A stretch of 64,000 nucleotides of DNA from Platanthera guangdongensis. Its lineage: Eukaryota; Streptophyta; Magnoliopsida; Asparagales; Orchidaceae. Numbering within the stretch: position 1 is the first letter of the stretch; the number at the start of each line of letters is the position of its first letter. Shown in pieces: positions 22,201 to 34,200 of this stretch. A program made the position numbers and the translations under genes. The notes beneath the pieces were generated by a model. It saw only the letters and a program-made list of their open reading frames with translations. It made no database searches and was not told where the DNA came from. Where the stretch lies: NCBI GenBank assembly GCA_039583875.1, contig CM077150.1, positions 154,501 through 218,500 of the forward strand. The letters run 5' to 3'.

Positions 22201-25200
22201 TTCCTTTCCGCCACTCCGTTTTGTGCTGGTGTGTCGACACAGGTGGTCTGGTGCATTATCGCATGAGTTGATAGGTATTCCTCTATTGCCTTGTTGGTGT
22301 ATTCTGTCTTATTGTCTGATCTTAGTACCTTAATCACCACACTATATTGTGTCTGTATAAGCTTATGGAAATCTCGGAAGCAGGTGAATACCTCACTTTT
22401 AGTTTTCATCAAATATAGTCATGTAATACGAGATGCACAATCAATGAAAGTAACAAAATACTTATAACCATTTAAAAAGCTTATAGTACAATGTCTCCAT
22501 ATATCAGAATGAATAACATCAAAATTGGAAGAGCTTATTCGGCCCGTACTAGCATACGAATTCCTAGTAAGCTTGCTTAAATCACGCGCATCACACGCCA
22601 ATTTTATTTTTTTTGCTGCATCAAAAATATTAGGAGACAACCTAGCTACAGTCCTGAAGGAGGGGTGCCCCAACCGCCTGTGATGGAGTATCAACATATC
22701 ATCTGCACTCATCTTCTGTCCTCCACCTCTAGTTGTCTCTAACACAGAGATCAGAGCCGCATCCAGTACTTCCCGATCCAGATACGACAACCCATCATGC
22801 CAAGTCCCAGTCTCAAGTATTTGCCTCGTCCCTTTCTCCTGAAAAACCACCTTAGGGATATCAAAAGAAACAACACATCTCAGTTAAATAATTATGGAAC
22901 TAATGGATAAAAGTCTAACTGAGAAAGAAAGAGCATGCAAAAATTGGACAGTGTTACCGAACCTGAACAATTAACAGTACCCTTGTCGACCACTGGCTGG
23001 AACGTACCGTCTTCTGTCTGGATGCTATCTACTGTGACTAGACTGGTATAGGAGGAGAACTCACTTGCATTTCACTAGTATCACATAGTGGATGAGCAAC
23101 ATCACAGGTGAAGCAAGCATGGCCTGATTGATAAACTTAATAGACTCATATCATTGTTCTGCCAAAGTAATATGAGATGTTGATAATGACAACCATTCCA
23201 ATCCTGAGAATGTCTCTCAAGTACTTGGAATCAAGAACAAAAATTGAGGAGATGTGTAGTCGGAAATGTAGTTGATCATTCATACTATTGTTGTAGCCAA
23301 TCCTGTAACGGGATATATGTAAAAATATTAGTAAAAGTAATGACAGCTGGCTCTTTCCAACGGTCATAAGGGGGAATGTTGTATATAAATAGGATATCAG
23401 TGTACTTAGGGATTGTGCATGATAATAAAGTCTTTTCTCTTCCTTTTTCTGTCTCTATCCTCCCAACTTTCTGTCTCTCTCCTCCTGGGCTTGCCTTCAC
23501 CGGCAGCCTTTCTCCCACGATTTCGTTACATTGGTGCTCTCGTTGAGAGACCTCTCCATGGAGAGGTCTACCTCCCCAACCACAACGATGTCCGGCGACC
23601 CTTCCTTGCCCGTGACCCGGGCCGATCTTGATCGCCGACATGCAGTGTATATGGCTCAGCATTCTTCAATTTCTGAATCAATCAAGCAAACCCAACAAAC
23701 CTTCAACCAAGAAGCCCAGAATTTACATGCCTCGCTTAACGCCTACGCCCAACAGCAAACGGTCCTTCAACACTCGCAGGAAAGATTACAAGAATCTAAT
23801 TCAACATTTTACTCAGAATTCAAAGATTTCCGCAGCGAATTACAGAAGTTTATGCAAGCCGTGGCGCCCGTGGATCGCAGGGATACATCGACTGTATCGG
23901 TGGCTCAGAATACAGATCAACTTGATTACTCGGTTTCTTTGCCCGGCATCCTTGGACAGTCTCTTTCAGGCACAGGACTGCCCCGGTTTCGGGCTCCAAT
24001 AGTTGCAATCTGCGACTCATCACAGCCAAGTCTTCTTGGATCCGTGCCACCCACGATGCCACAACAGCAGACGTCAAGCCTTAATAATACCTTATCCTTA
24101 CAGCAGATGCTGACATTATCTTTTGGATCAACACAGCAACATTCAGACTGTAACGACAATACAAATCATGTTCCAGCAAAGATGGATTTTAAAAATTGAA
24201 ATGTTTTTCAGGTATCATAACGTCAATCCATTAGATTTTGTTTTTATTGCTTCGATGCATTTGGACAGAGCCAGCTATCACTACTTTTACTAATATTTTT
24301 ACATATATCCCGCTACAGGATTGGCTACAGCAATAGTATGAATGATCAGCTACATTTCTGGCTACATCCCCTTCCCGTCCTCTTTTTTTCTGCCCGACGG
24401 TACCTTGCCCTGCCCGCTCCGCCGAGCCTTTTAAATGAGATGTCAAGGTTCATTTGTAAGAAACCCTAGCTTCCTCCCTCTTTTTCCTGCAGATCTGGGA
24501 GCGTGGACGGCGTGGAATCATGGGAAGTTTTCTCAGCCGGTGTAGTAAGGATGCAGCCGTTCGTTGCGATCTGCGAGGAGTCCTTCCAGTTGCCTTGATT
24601 TCCAAAGGTATCTTTGTATCTCCTGTCTTTGGTGTCGATCTATTCTGTTGATGCTTCCTTGTTGTTGTTTGTATGTTAGAAGTGCCGATCTGTGAAAGAT
24701 TTTTGTTATTCTGTTTTTTAAGCACAATCGGGATGACATTTGGGTTATTTTGAGAGAAATCTTCCCCGTTTCCTGTTGAGGTAGAAGTGTACTTTGTTGT
24801 CTCTCGGTGAGTCTGAAGTTGCCTTGTTTTTGATCCTTCATCCTGCGAAGAGAAATATTTTTTTTCGGTGAGATTGTATGCTTGGATGTGAAAGGATGAC
24901 ACTTGCTGTGAGTATTTGTTGTGCATCCCTGTTTATGTCTGATCCAAGTTGCTTTTGATGTTCAATCCTTGAAATGTCGGGATCCCTCTCCGATGATGCT
25001 GAACACTGATTTTCGGAGAGGTGTGATGCATGATTTGTCGTTGGATCCTTGTTTATTTTGTTGCTTTCCTTATCCTGTCCGCATGGAAAATGATGAGTAG
25101 GTCCTATTAAAAACGGGGTTGGGATGACAGTGGAATCTGACTGAAAGATGTCATCCCTGTATGATTCCTGCGTGGGTGAGATGCTTCCCTGTTCAAAATA

Positions 25201-28200
25201 AAAGGGATTAGCTTAAAGACTTTGTTTAGAATATGGGATGACAGTAGTTGAAGTTTGAAGAATGTCTTCCCTGTCTGATTCCTGTGCGGATGGCTCGTTG
25301 CATGTACATGAGGTAGATAGTCTTTGCAATGTTTTGTTGTCCATGGAAGATAAATCTTCTCATGTTGCCTCGTCCGGCATCATTCCCTCCCAATGGATCA
25401 ATTCTTGTTGTTTTGGTTGTCCATTTTGCCATACAGTGCATTTTTCCAATATTTCCAGTGGAAAACGTGATGAATTGAAAGTATCTGGCAGAACATGTAT
25501 CTTGTATGTTGCATTTTGAAAATATGGTTTGAGTAAACTTGCGTGAAATACAGGATGGATTTTGGTTGTCGTAGGGAGATCTAATTTATATGTTACTTCT
25601 CCTATCCTTTCGAGAATTTTATATGGCTCAAAATACCGGAGCTAAAAACGTTTGCACTTTCTTTGATGCAGGGTCAATTGGCGATACGGGTGTAGTCGCA
25701 GTAAAAATCTTTCACAGATCGGCACTTCTAACATACAAACAACAACGAGGAAGCATCAACAGAATAGATCGACACCAAAGACAGGAGATACAAAGATACC
25801 TTTGGAAATCAAGGCAACTGGAAGGACTCCTCGCAGATCGCAACGAACGGCGGCATCCTTACTACATTGGCTGAGAAAACTTCCCATGATTCCACGCCGT
25901 CCACGCTCCCAGATCTACAGGAAAAAGAGGGAGGAAGCTAGGGTTTCTTACAAATGAACCCTGGCATCTCATTTAAAAGGCTCGGCGGAGCGGGCAGGGC
26001 AAGGTACCGTCGGGCAGAAAAAAAGAGGACGGGCGGGGGATGTAGCCGAAAATGTAGCTGATCATTCATACTATTGTTGTAGCCAATCCTGTAGCGGGAT
26101 ATATGTAAAAATATTAGTAAAAGTAATGACAGCTGGCTCTGTCCGGTCATAAGGGGGAATGTTGTATATAAATAGGATATCAGTGTAATTATGGATTATG
26201 CATGATAATAAAGTCTTTTTCTCTTCCTTTTTCTGTCTCTCTCCTCCCAACTTTCTGTCTCTCTCCTCCTGGGCTTGCCTTCACCGGCAGCCTTTCTCCC
26301 ACCATTTTGTTACAAGATGTGACATGTTAACTTGGGGGGCAACAAAATATTACAACTCTCTCCAAATGTTAGCGCAAGAACTTGACATGTACTATGAGGC
26401 AGACTCGGTAGATCTTAAGGAAAATGTGAAGTTCAAATGTCACCTTGGAAAAGAGTGCTTATGGCATTTATGCTGGTAGCAATAAAGTGTTGGAGGAAGT
26501 GGGGAGCATAATTATGGGAAGAAGATGTTATGGGCCGCTCATTCGTCTTTGAAATCAGTCGAGTCACATAACAGAGCTACAACCCGCGCACCTCAGCCAG
26601 CTCTCCGTGCTCATATTTTATGTGGTGGGTTGTTGAGGCCGGGTCTCGAACCCTTTACCTCCTTGATGAGAATTCCTTTGTTTGACTCTCATCATCAGCT
26701 AGTTAGTGATGAGAGTCAAAGGACTTCTCATCAAGGAGGTAAAGGGTTCAAGACCCGGCCTCAACAATCTACCACATGAAATGTGGGCACAGAGAGCTGG
26801 TTGGTATGTGTGGGCTGCAGCCCTGTTATATGGATCGATCAGGTTCAAAGCCAAATGAGCGGCCCATAACAGAAGACCACTACCTCTTGTAGAGGAGAAT
26901 TTTCTCAAGGCAGGAGGAAAGTATGCAATCTGTCATTTTTGGGTGTAAAAAGAACAACTTTTCCATCATTTCACAGCCATCAAATTGAAACTAAAGCTGC
27001 TTTAACTTCAAAAAAAATTCCACACTTCTCCTACCAAGTTTGAGTGCATCTTCCTCAAAACCTCCTAAAGTCTTTGTCCCTTCCATTTATATCTCTCATC
27101 TTGAATCACACACTATCCGGCGACTATCCATTTCACTTCCATTATTTCGGTCAATGTGAGCTTGTTTTTGTGGAATTTAGGTCATATATCGGGGTTTGAG
27201 GAGTTTTCAGATTTCTAGTTGGCATTTAAGTACACTTTAATATTGTTAGAGAATATAAGTAAAAGCCCAAAGATTGACACATCTTGAGGCCCATCTTGGT
27301 TTTTTGTTTAGTCTCACATCTTAGAATATGATTCCTTCTCTCCTTCTCTTATATAAATGTACAAATGTACAAGTATATGTAGTTATGATGGTACCATTAT
27401 TTTTGAGAAATTAATAAAGTTATTGCCTTCCTCAAATTCAATGTGCTCTTCTACATGGTATCAGAGCTAATTAAACGGTCCTTCATGCAGTTTGGTTTTC
27501 TTTGACTGCCTGCCTGCCCACTCTCTACACACAAAAAGGCTTGTTGTCTCTCCTTTTTTAGCGGTCTGCCTTCCTTTCTCCCGTGGATCCACTCCCTCCC
27601 CCCTCTCTAGCTTTTATAACCCTCTTTGTGGCCGCAACTTCTGCTCTCCTGTTCGCAACGGCAGTTCGATCTGTTCGCAGTCTCCTCTCCGTTGTTCGCC
27701 TCTTTGGTTCCACAGCTCTACCCGCTGCTTCAGTCTGGCTTCGTCCGACTTTAGTCCGTAGCATGTTGTCGCACCATCCGCTAGCAGCAGCTTGTCGTTT
27801 TTCAGCCCGCAACATCTAATTGTTGCCTCTGCTTCACCACAACAAGATCAGTCCGCAACATCTTGTCGTTTCAGTCCGCAGCTTCTCACAGTCGCTTCTG
27901 CCTCTTGTCGTTATTTCCTAGCCGCATCTTCTGTCCGTCGACGCTTCTCCTTGCAGCAGCCTCTCTTTTCCACCAGCTCTTGTCGCCGCTGCCCGAGCTT
28001 GTCGCCGCTGCCCGAGCTTATCGCCGCTGCCCAACCTTGTCGTTGTTGCCCGACCTTGGTGATGCAGCTTCTTGCTGCAGATTTTCTTGCATCCACGTTC
28101 TCTTTCCCAGATCGCCGCTAAAGTGCCTAGCGATATCTAATCTCCTCGCAGTTGTTGTGTGCTACCCGTGGCTTCTACTCTCTCCTCTGTTCTCGCAGAA

Positions 28201-31200
28201 GTTGTACTTTTATCTTGCCGCGATCTGTTTCTAGCCGCCGCAGCTCTTCTGGCCGCTTCTTCACTGCGTCGGGTTCTTTAACCGCTGCTTCTTGCCACTA
28301 CCCGCAGTTCTTACCAGAGTCTTCTGCCCGGAACCATCTGGTCGCACCTTCTTGCCACAGATTCCAGTTGTTCTTCTCATGCCACCGCTTCCTGTACTAG
28401 CTTTCAGCTAGTCTAGCTGCCAACTCTACCAGCCGGCTGATCGTTTAACCGCAGCCGCTCAATTTGCCAGGTCGTCGTTACCTTGCTTCCTATTATGTTC
28501 TCTTGCCGAAGATCTTGTCGTTGCAGTTTGCCTGCCCGCTGCCATTGCTTCTTACTGCAGCCTCCCTTGCATGCCCGCTGTTGTTGTGTCTCGCCGCTGC
28601 AGTTTCCAGGCCGCTTTTGTTGCTTCTTACCCGCTGCAGTAGCTAACCGCACCTCAATTTCCTTTGCCAACTTCTGCTATGATTGGCTCCTCTCCAATGG
28701 CCGCCCATTCTCCTCCACAAGACATTCAAACTGACATTGATGCCTTGCATACCCAACCCCTACAACTTCAATAAATGATCAGTCATTCCTAGGGATCTGT
28801 TGTGTCTATTTCTGATGGCGACATCTCCTGTCACGCTCACAATACCTCTTGGATTATGGACTCCGGGGAAACACACCACATTACCCCAATGCAACCTTCA
28901 CATTACTTGGACTCTGTGCATCCCAAGTTCATTATTGTTGCTAGTAGGGACACCATTCCTGTCTTTGGCTCAGCTGACATCAATCTTACTCCCTCCATCA
29001 TTATCCGATCAGTTCTTCATGTTCCGGGTTCTCCTTTAAACCTACTCTCAATTAGCCGTCACACTCAAGACTTTGATTGTTATGTAACATTCTCTTCTGC
29101 CTCTTGTGTTGTGCAGGATCGCAAGACGCAGACTTTCATTGGAAAAAGACATTTTTTGAATGGTCTCTACCTCCTGGACCCCTCTCACTCCACTATTCTC
29201 TCTTATATTAGCTCTGTTGAGTGACACCGATGTCTTGGGCATGCTCCACTCCATATTCACCAGAAAGCTCTCCGTAATCAGCCCCTCCGTGACTTCACAT
29301 GCGAGTCTTGTATCTACGGCAAACAACAACGAGCTACTTTCCCACCTTCTACACGGAGCGCTGCTCCTTTTGATCTTGTTCATTCAGATATTTGGGGACT
29401 TTATAAAACCGTGAGTACTTCTGGTTATCGTTACTTCATCACCTTTATTGATAATTACTCTAGCATGACATGCTTATATTTACTTCATGATCGCTCTGAT
29501 CTGACTCGGATTCTTCGTGCCTTGTTATTGAGACTCGCAATCAGTTTTCACTACGATTAAAACTCTTCGGACCGACAATGCCCATGAGTATACCAGTCAT
29601 GTGTGCTGAGTTCGGGATCATCCACCAAACTATTTGTGTTTATACCCCCCCCCAAACAAAATGGTGTTGTTGAACGCAAGAATCGTCACCTCCTTGATGT
29701 TGCCCGCTCCCTTATGTTTCAAATGAACGTTCCCCCACTCTATTGAAATTTTGCAGTATCTACAGCCTGCTATCTTATTAACTGCATGCCCTCCTCTGTT
29801 CTCAACTTTGCCTCTCTTTAGTCTCATGTTTTCTTTCATCAACCCATTTTCTGTCTCTCCTCGTATATTTGAATGTGTTTGTTATGTCCATACTCTTAGT
29901 TCCTCCACTGACAAGTTTGGTCCCCGTGTCACGAAATATATGTTTCTTGGTTACTCACGAACTCAAAAGGACTATGTGTGTTTTTCTCCAAAAGATCACA
30001 AGGTTGCTACTTCTGTTGATGTCACCTTTCTCAAGGACCAACTCTATCATTCTCAACCAATTGAGTCTCCCATTCCTCCTCTCCTTCTGCGGCCTGCTGT
30101 CTCCATTACTTCTAACTTCCCACCCCTTCTTCCTACTCCAGTCATCCCCAGCCCACCTTCCCTTCCCACACCTCTCCCAACAAAACCACCTCAGCTTCGG
30201 GTGTATACTCATCGCCCTCCTTCGTCTACGCCACTGCGGGAGATGCCCGCTACTGATGATATTTTGCGACTTGCAGATCCAGCAACCTTCTCTACTGCTC
30301 ACCCGATGGTGAAATATATCTCCTTACACCGCCTCTCTCCGGACCTTCAAAGGTTTGCGCTTTTTTATCCTCTATTACCACCCTTACCTCTACGCAGGAG
30401 GCTCTCCAACATCCGAGGTGGCGGACGGTCATGAACGAGGAAATGACAGCTCTTCGGACAAACCACACTTGAGATCTTTTCCCTCTTCCTCCAACACAAC
30501 CTTGTGTGAGTTATAAGTGGGTGTTTGCTATTAAACATAGTCTGGATGGGACCGTTCAACGTCTAAAGGCTCGTCTTGTGGCTCGTGATTTTACTCAACA
30601 AGTTCTATATTATGATGAGACTTTTTCCCCAGTCGCCAAACTCAATATTGTTCGTGTCTTGATCTCCCTTGTTGTTTATCGACACTGGACGTTGCATCAA
30701 TTGGATGTCAAAAATGTTTTTCTTAATGACGATCTGCAGGTCATCTATATGCACCAACCTCCCGAGTTTGAGACCATGATGGAGTCTCTCGTATGTCATC
30801 TGAAGAAATCTCTTTATGATCTCAAACAGTCTCCTCGAACATGGTTTGACAAGTTCAACCAGACGGTTAGTGCGGTTGGGATCACTCGGAGTTCAGCTGA
30901 CTTCTCATTATTCACCCGACATTGTCCAACAGACACTGTAATTCTCTTGGTATATGTTGATATTTTGATTACGGGTGACGATCTCACATGAATACACATG
31001 ATCAAACAACATCTAACAACTGTGTTGCAAACAAAGGATCTGGGCAACCTTCGATATTTTCTGGGTCTCGAGGTGGCTCGGTAACTTGATGGCCTTATTT
31101 TATCTCAAAGAAAGTACTGTCTTGACTTGCTTCAGGATGCAGGATACCCTGAATGCAAGCCTGTTGATGGATATCAATCATAAGTTTTGTGCTCATGCCT

Positions 31201-34200
31201 CGGACTTTGATCACATGAATACACATGATCAAACAACATCTAACAACTGTGTTTCAAACAAAGGATCTGGGCAACTTTCGATATTTTCTGGGTCTCGAGG
31301 TGGCTCGGTAACTTGATGGCCTTATTTTATCTCAAAGAAAGTACTGTCTTGACTTGCTTCAGGATGCAGGATACCCTGAATGCAAGCCTGTTGATGGATA
31401 TCAATCATAAGTTTTGTGCTCATGCCTCGGACTTTGATCTTTTCCTTCCGAATCCAGAGTATTACCGCCGTCTTGTGGGAAAGCTGATCTATCTCACTGT
31501 TACAAGACCTAATATATAATTTGTTGTTGGGGTCGTCAATCAATTCATGCATGAGTCGTGCATCTCTCATCTCCAGGAAGTTGAGTGTATTCTTCAATAC
31601 TTGAAGACTGTCCCTGGACAAGGTCTTGTATACAAGCACTCTCCACCTCCATTATCTCTGATTGCACATTCTGACGCTGATTATGCTGGTTCATTGGATA
31701 ATCGACATTCCACAAGTGAATATTGTACTTATTTTGGAGGACATCTCATTACCTGGAGCAGCAAGAAACAGTCTGTAGTTGCTCGCTCATCTGCTGAAGC
31801 CGAGTATCGTTCAATGACAGTTGTTGTGTCTGAGATTACATGGCTTAAAGGTCTCCTAGGTGATTTAGGGGTCAAGCTTTCTTCACCGACTACTCTATTT
31901 TGTGACAGTCAAGCTTTTATACACATTGTCAAGAATCCTGTTTTTCATGAACGGACAAAACACATTGAAATTGATTGTCACTTCATTCGGGAAAAGTTTT
32001 AGTTGAAGATAAATTTACAACATGTTCCTGCTGCTAGGCAAGTTGCTGATATTCTCACCAAGGTCTTACCTCGTCCGTTATACTACCAGTTTTTGTCCAA
32101 ACTTGGTGCTTACGATTTGTATGCTCCAATTTGCGGGAGAGTGTTAGAGAATATATGTAAAATCCCAAAGATTGTCCCATCTTGAGACACATCTTGGTTG
32201 TTTTTTTAATCCCACATCTTAGAATATGATTCCTTCTCTTCTTCTTCTCTTATATAAATGTACAAATGTATAAGTATATGTAGGATGATGGTACCATTAT
32301 TTTTGAGAAATTAATAAAGTTATTGTCTTTCTCAAATTCGATGTGCTCTTCTACAGATATCGTAAATTCCACATAACAATTATTGAATATTTATGGTCGG
32401 ACATAAATTTGTAGAGGACCGCAATCCTATAGTTTCAAGGAAACAAATTTTTTAATTTGTATTATTCCTTTTGATGTTTGTGTTTTTTCTTCAGGCTTAT
32501 TTTTTTTATTGTTGCTTTTCTCCATTAATTGTATTGGCTTCACTTTAAACTGATTTATTTTTCTTAATTTAAATCATTAATCAATCTCCTCTTCTTTAGA
32601 TAATGAGGTTTATAGTTAGTATCCAAGTGTCTGAGTGAAGCGGGCTTGGGCCATTTTTTTTCTAATTTTGTAGGCGACTAAATGTTCTTCTCATTTCTTA
32701 GTAGGTGTTCATTGTTGCAAGATCATAGTCAACAACAAAATCAAGTATAACTTCCCCTATTATGTATCTATCTCATACTCCATGCCCGCCATAAATCTTC
32801 TTATAGATCATCCTACTAGAACATATATGCTAATTTATGTGACTACAAATATAATTCTTGGTTCCTCAAGGATGCGTTATCCTAAGTCCTCCATCTTTTC
32901 TCAGAATATATGTTTTAATATATCTTCAAATCTAACTTGAAAAAAATGCACTAGCGCATCTATAATATCCTCGCCCATAATCAACTTAAAAGTAATCTGC
33001 CATCATTAAGTATATTCACATCAATAGTTCTCACTTTTAATTTATAATCCACTGATATCCCAACCATACTCCTATTGTTAACATTTATTGCATACAATAA
33101 CTTATAATCATCCTCAATATTCTTCGGTTTTTATCTTTTCCACTTGATATATTGTAAACAAGTAACGTTTTATTCTTCTTTAATCATTGTGTCCATTAAT
33201 TTTGTGATCTTCTCATGTAGGTCATGATGCATCACTTTTAAGGAATAACGTAGCACTAATAGAGTTGTCACGGTTCCGGTTCGGTTCCGATTTTACTAAA
33301 ACCGTGAACCGAACCGATAAGGTAACGGTTCTTCAAATTAAAAACAAAACCTTATATGGTTTGACCAGTTCCTGTTCTGGTTCTTGTTCCAACATATTTT
33401 TGGAACCGTCGTGTCAACGGTTCCAGCTACGGTTCAACAAGAACCAAAACCAAACCGGTCACTAACGGTTCGATCCGGTTCTATGCGGTTCGGTTCAATT
33501 CCAATCGGTTCCAACCAGAACAAAAATCAAACTTTGCGGGATGAATGAGGGAGGTCAAAAATAAAACACTCAAGGGGAAAAGTAAACCCGTTAAATTTTT
33601 TTGCAAGAGGGAATTCAAAGTCTGGGGCCTGGACGCAGGAATTTCAGATTATACCAGTTTTTGTGTAATATAGTACGCAGAACTGAAAGTTAAAAATTGA
33701 ATTCGCAAAACCACAAAACCACACCTGACCGCACTGATTTTAAACTGCATCGAACGGTTTGGTTGTGGAGCGGTTTCATTCATTGCAAAACTGCATAGTT
33801 TGCGGTGCTGTTTTTGGCGATGCAAAATCTACAAAACTGCGCCACATCGTAGTCATTGTTCATACCGACTTCTTCGAGAGGGTCTGGCATTCTAATCATC
33901 GTCAATGAGTATAGGTTACCTTCATTTTTTTCGTAGTTTTGTCGTCTCCTCTTCGGCTAGTGATTCCTTCCTCTTCGACTCTTCCTAGACATCGATTGCA
34001 TATATTCATGTTAGAAACCGCTTTGGTATTATTCTTCCTTTTTGGCTCTCCCTTGACAGATATTAAAAAATATTCAGAATTTGAATTTCAAACTCCCGAG
34101 GACAGAAATGAACCGCAAATCTCCAATCTTCATTCAAAAATTCAAAGATCGCGATCATATAATGTTGATGCAATGTTCAAACCACACTGCACGGTTTTGG

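Larger units (their letters stand above)
19686..23100 (-). mobile_element. Copia element remnant, 5' truncated
   Basis: A minus-strand pol lies in copia order: pre-integrase, integrase, RT, RNase H, purine tract and a 3' LTR. No gag, no clear protease and no 5' LTR are visible. The right limit is uncertain, about 23.0-23.25 kb. Sequence around 22980-23040 still resembles the linker before the protease ([12 protein letters not shown]). Confidence 0.85.
23255..26314 (+). mobile_element. Non-autonomous LTR element with internal inverted duplication
   Basis: LTRs at 23255-23530 and 26041-26314 start TGTAG and end GTTACA. They are flanked by the 5-bp duplication AGATG (23250-23254, 26315-26319). 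Next to the 5' LTR is TTGGTGCTCTCGTTGAGAG, a conserved post-LTR primer region of some gypsy elements. A purine tract, GGGCGGGGGA, precedes the 3' LTR. The interior has a gag-like frame, no RT, and an inverted repeat enclosing antisense integrase sequence. LTRs differ by roughly 4 percent. Its transposition would need enzymes from a relative. Confidence 0.9.
27244..32355 (+). mobile_element. Decayed copia element with both LTRs
   Basis: LTRs at 27244-27455 and 32142-32355 (TGTTAGAG to CTTCTACA) differ at about 8 percent. The flanks are AATAT and GATAT, one mismatch. Primer site TGGTATCAGAGC is at 27456, and the tract GCGGGAGAG precedes the 3' LTR. Most of gag is missing: the GC-rich leader passes almost straight into the protease at about 28800. 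Pol is full of stops and shifts. Confidence 0.93.

Noticed and set aside
27492..28734. Several overlapping cysteine/serine-rich frames
   Set aside because: They are in the leader of the 27244 copia, where repeats of CCGCTGC type leave all frames open.
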